Source: an uncultured Acidiferrobacteraceae bacterium
Lineage (GTDB): Bacteria > Pseudomonadota > Gammaproteobacteria > Acidiferrobacterales > SZUA-150
Direction: 5' to 3'
NCBI GenBank assembly: GCA_913009895.1
Contig: CAJVXY010000003.1
Coordinates: forward strand, 1 to 64,000
DNA: 64,000 nt
Positions 62,977 through 64,000 of the stretch are shown here, in pieces. The position numbers and the translations under genes are program-made. The notes under the pieces were generated by a model. It saw nothing but the letters and a program-made list of their open reading frames with translations. It was not told the DNA's origin and did no database searches. Numbering within the stretch: the stretch's first letter is position 1; each line of letters starts with the position of its first letter.

Positions 62977-63030
62977 GTTAAACCGGATCGGCGCAAAAAA
63001 CGCGCCTTCCCGGTTAACTTGGCGTTATGT
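62977..63030 (+). repeat. attC remnant lacking its left core site
   Basis: An imperfect palindrome (GTTAAaCCGG...GGCGC against GCGCC...CCGGTTAAC) is followed by TTGGCGTTATGT. The right side looks like an attC end with its GTTATGT core (63024-63030). The left core (ACATAAC type) is missing; the sequence goes directly into attI-like DNA. It suggests a deleted first cassette. Confidence 0.55.
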
Positions 63031-63045
63031 GTAAAAGGAATTTAA

Positions 63046-63384
63046 ATGTTTGGGAGAAATAAATATTTATCGAGCCTGCTAAAAAAAGGAAATCTAAATG
63101 CAGATGAAAATAATATTATTTCCGAAATACAAGAAAGTGGTTCATGGAAAATATATTTAGAATGGCGAATGGCAGTAACAACAGAAATAGAAATTTCAAA
63201 AGAAAAAAATAAAAATGAATATTGGTATCGGGTAATAGCTAAATGTGATTACGAGTTTAGTTGTTTATGCCCTACAATTGAGCGTGCAGTTGAAATGGCA
63301 GGTTTGTATCAAGAGTTAATAGTTAACTTAAGTAAGCAAGTGGGCTGGCCATCTTGGGAAAGCAGCAACAGAAGAAATGGTTAA
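63046..63384 (+). CDS. Integron cassette ORF, unknown function (112 aa)
   Basis: The AT-rich ORF starts after AAAAGGAATTTAA and reads MFGRNKYLSSLLKKGNLNAD, then IISEIQESGSWKIYLEWRMAVTTEIEISKEKNK and CDYEFSCLCPTIERAVEMAGLYQ. There is no signal peptide. It fills the cassette between the GTTATGT boundary and the attC, as a typical single-gene cassette does. I do not recognise the family. Its base composition is lower in GC than the chromosome genes. Confidence 0.8.
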   Translation: MFGRNKYLSSLLKKGNLNADENNIISEIQESGSWKIYLEWRMAVTTEIEISKEKNKNEYWYRVIAKCDYEFSCLCPTIERAVEMAGLYQELIVNLSKQVGWPSWESSNRRNG

Positions 63385-63393
63385 ATTAAAAGC

Positions 63394-63491
63394 ACATAAC
63401 AAAACGCTCAAAACCGCCGTGCAAGGCACGGCTCGGACAATTAACCACTCGCTTTGCTCTCGGTTAATTGCCGTTTAGCTCTGCGTTAGGC
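63394..63491 (+). repeat. attC recombination site of the first complete cassette
   Basis: The 98-bp site begins with ACATAAC (63394-63400) and ends with GTTAGGC (63485-63491). Inside, CAATTAACC pairs with GGTTAATTG, and GCCGTGC with GCACGGC. ACATAAC is the exact complement of GTTATGT at the cassette's 5' boundary, so the circular cassette would have a perfectly paired core, a hallmark of integron cassettes. Confidence 0.88.
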
Positions 63492-63545
63492 GCGCAAAAT
63501 AGCTTATATGTGCATATGATTAAAGTATCAGGTAAGGAATAAAGT

Positions 63546-64000
63546 ATGTCCGAAAAATCAGTCATAGTTACAAGAGATGGAACTTATCATCTTTATAATT
63601 ACAAAAATGAAAATGAATTAGAAAGAATGGTGGTTGAACATTCTTGTGAAATATTTGGTAAGGATACCGTGTACTTTGATCTAAAAAGAAAAATTAGTAG
63701 TAAATCAGGGTTTGGAACAATACCGGATGGTTATGTTATTGATTTGGCGAAAAACAAATTGTACCTGATTGAAGTGGAGCTTATAAGTCATAGTTTAAAG
63801 AAGCATGTTCTTCCTCAAATAACAAATTTCATTATGGCTTTGGATAATGAAAATACAACGGAAAAACTAGTGAGTGAGTTTTATAATGAATTACCAAACT
63901 CAAACAAAATTGACAAAGAACGATTAAAATCCATAGTAAAAAATTGGGGGATAATTATTGTTATTGATGATGTCGGAGATCCGATGAAAGAAACAAACCC
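63546..64000 (+). CDS. Integron cassette ORF, PD-(D/E)XK-like protein (partial)
   Basis: An open frame from ATG 63546 runs past the window end (at least 151 codons). It reads MSEKSVIVTRDGTYHLYNYK, then FGTIPDGYVIDL followed by KLYLIEVELISHSLKKHVLPQI. The order D...ExE in a beta-hairpin context resembles PD-(D/E)XK nucleases or related restriction-like folds. Family and activity are not proved. It is in the second complete-looking cassette, which starts with TTAGGC. It is not in the ORF track because no stop is visible. Confidence 0.65.
   Translation, partial: MSEKSVIVTRDGTYHLYNYKNENELERMVVEHSCEIFGKDTVYFDLKRKISSKSGFGTIPDGYVIDLAKNKLYLIEVELISHSLKKHVLPQITNFIMALDNENTTEKLVSEFYNELPNSNKIDKERLKSIVKNWGIIIVIDDVGDPMKETN

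Overview
The window reads as a stretch of chromosome from a gammaproteobacterium of moderate GC content, probably an environmental one. The gene set supports this: slyX, a YajD-like HNH protein, a TusE-type sulfur-relay protein, selO, an RhlE-type helicase, mtfA, a YhiN-type flavoprotein, thiopurine methyltransferase, uup, DUF2288, and several c-di-GMP proteins. All calls come from reading the sequence and ORF track; no database search was run.

Layout. (1) 1-8.3 kb is accessory DNA between two inverted copies of a ~150 bp palindromic, MITE-like element. It holds an AbiE-type toxin-antitoxin pair with an operator-like inverted repeat, a metallophosphoesterase, a rhomboid-Sel1 protein, a CotH-like lipoprotein, a DUF2238 membrane protein and a relic of a Fic gene. 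(2) 8.3-19.2 kb is housekeeping and RNA biology: a TrmH-family methyltransferase, two metallophosphoesterases, MtfA, a SulP transporter, an RhlE helicase with a long leader, RlmA and a NYN protein. (3) 19.2-30.4 kb has a large PAS-GGDEF-EAL protein, an LpxR-like outer-membrane protein, a minus-strand trio built around a signal-less peptidoglycan peptidase, an ABC-2 exporter, a cold-shock protein and an RRM protein. (4) 30.4-44.5 kb has a 12-repeat NHL lipoprotein, an HxlR regulator facing a degenerate metallo-beta-lactamase-fold protein, divergent exported MsrB/MsrA, TusE, a membrane zinc peptidase, an IMPase-family protein, TPMT and a GGDEF(degenerate)-EAL protein. (5) 44.5-61.6 kb has zinc-ribbon, cNMP-rhodanese, DsbA-like, SleB-like, SelO, SlyX, zinc-LID adenylate kinase and PilZ genes, a second rhomboid-Sel1 paralogue, a cluster of small genes (AF1514-like pseudogene, DUF488, DUF2288, lipoprotein, DksA-like), MscS, Uup and a second cNMP-rhodanese protein.

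(6) 61.66-64.0 kb starts with tRNA-Arg(TCG) and then an integron. An IntI-type integrase on the minus strand is broken by an apparent single-base deletion. It is followed by an attI-like region, an attC remnant, a complete gene cassette with an unknown 112-aa ORF and a textbook attC, and a second cassette whose ORF runs off the window and has a PD-(D/E)XK-like pattern. The complementarity between the cassette's 5' boundary (GTTATGT) and the start of its attC (ACATAAC) is direct support for the integron reading. This is the most interesting part of the window.

Themes that recur: paralogous fusions within one window (two rhomboid-Sel1, two cNMP-rhodanese), four metallophosphoesterases (one with altered metal ligands), enzymes with key residues replaced (AbiEii-like toxin, MBL-fold protein, GGDEF domain, RlmA zinc site), and three genes or gene relics broken by frameshift or decay (Fic relic, AF1514-like, intI).
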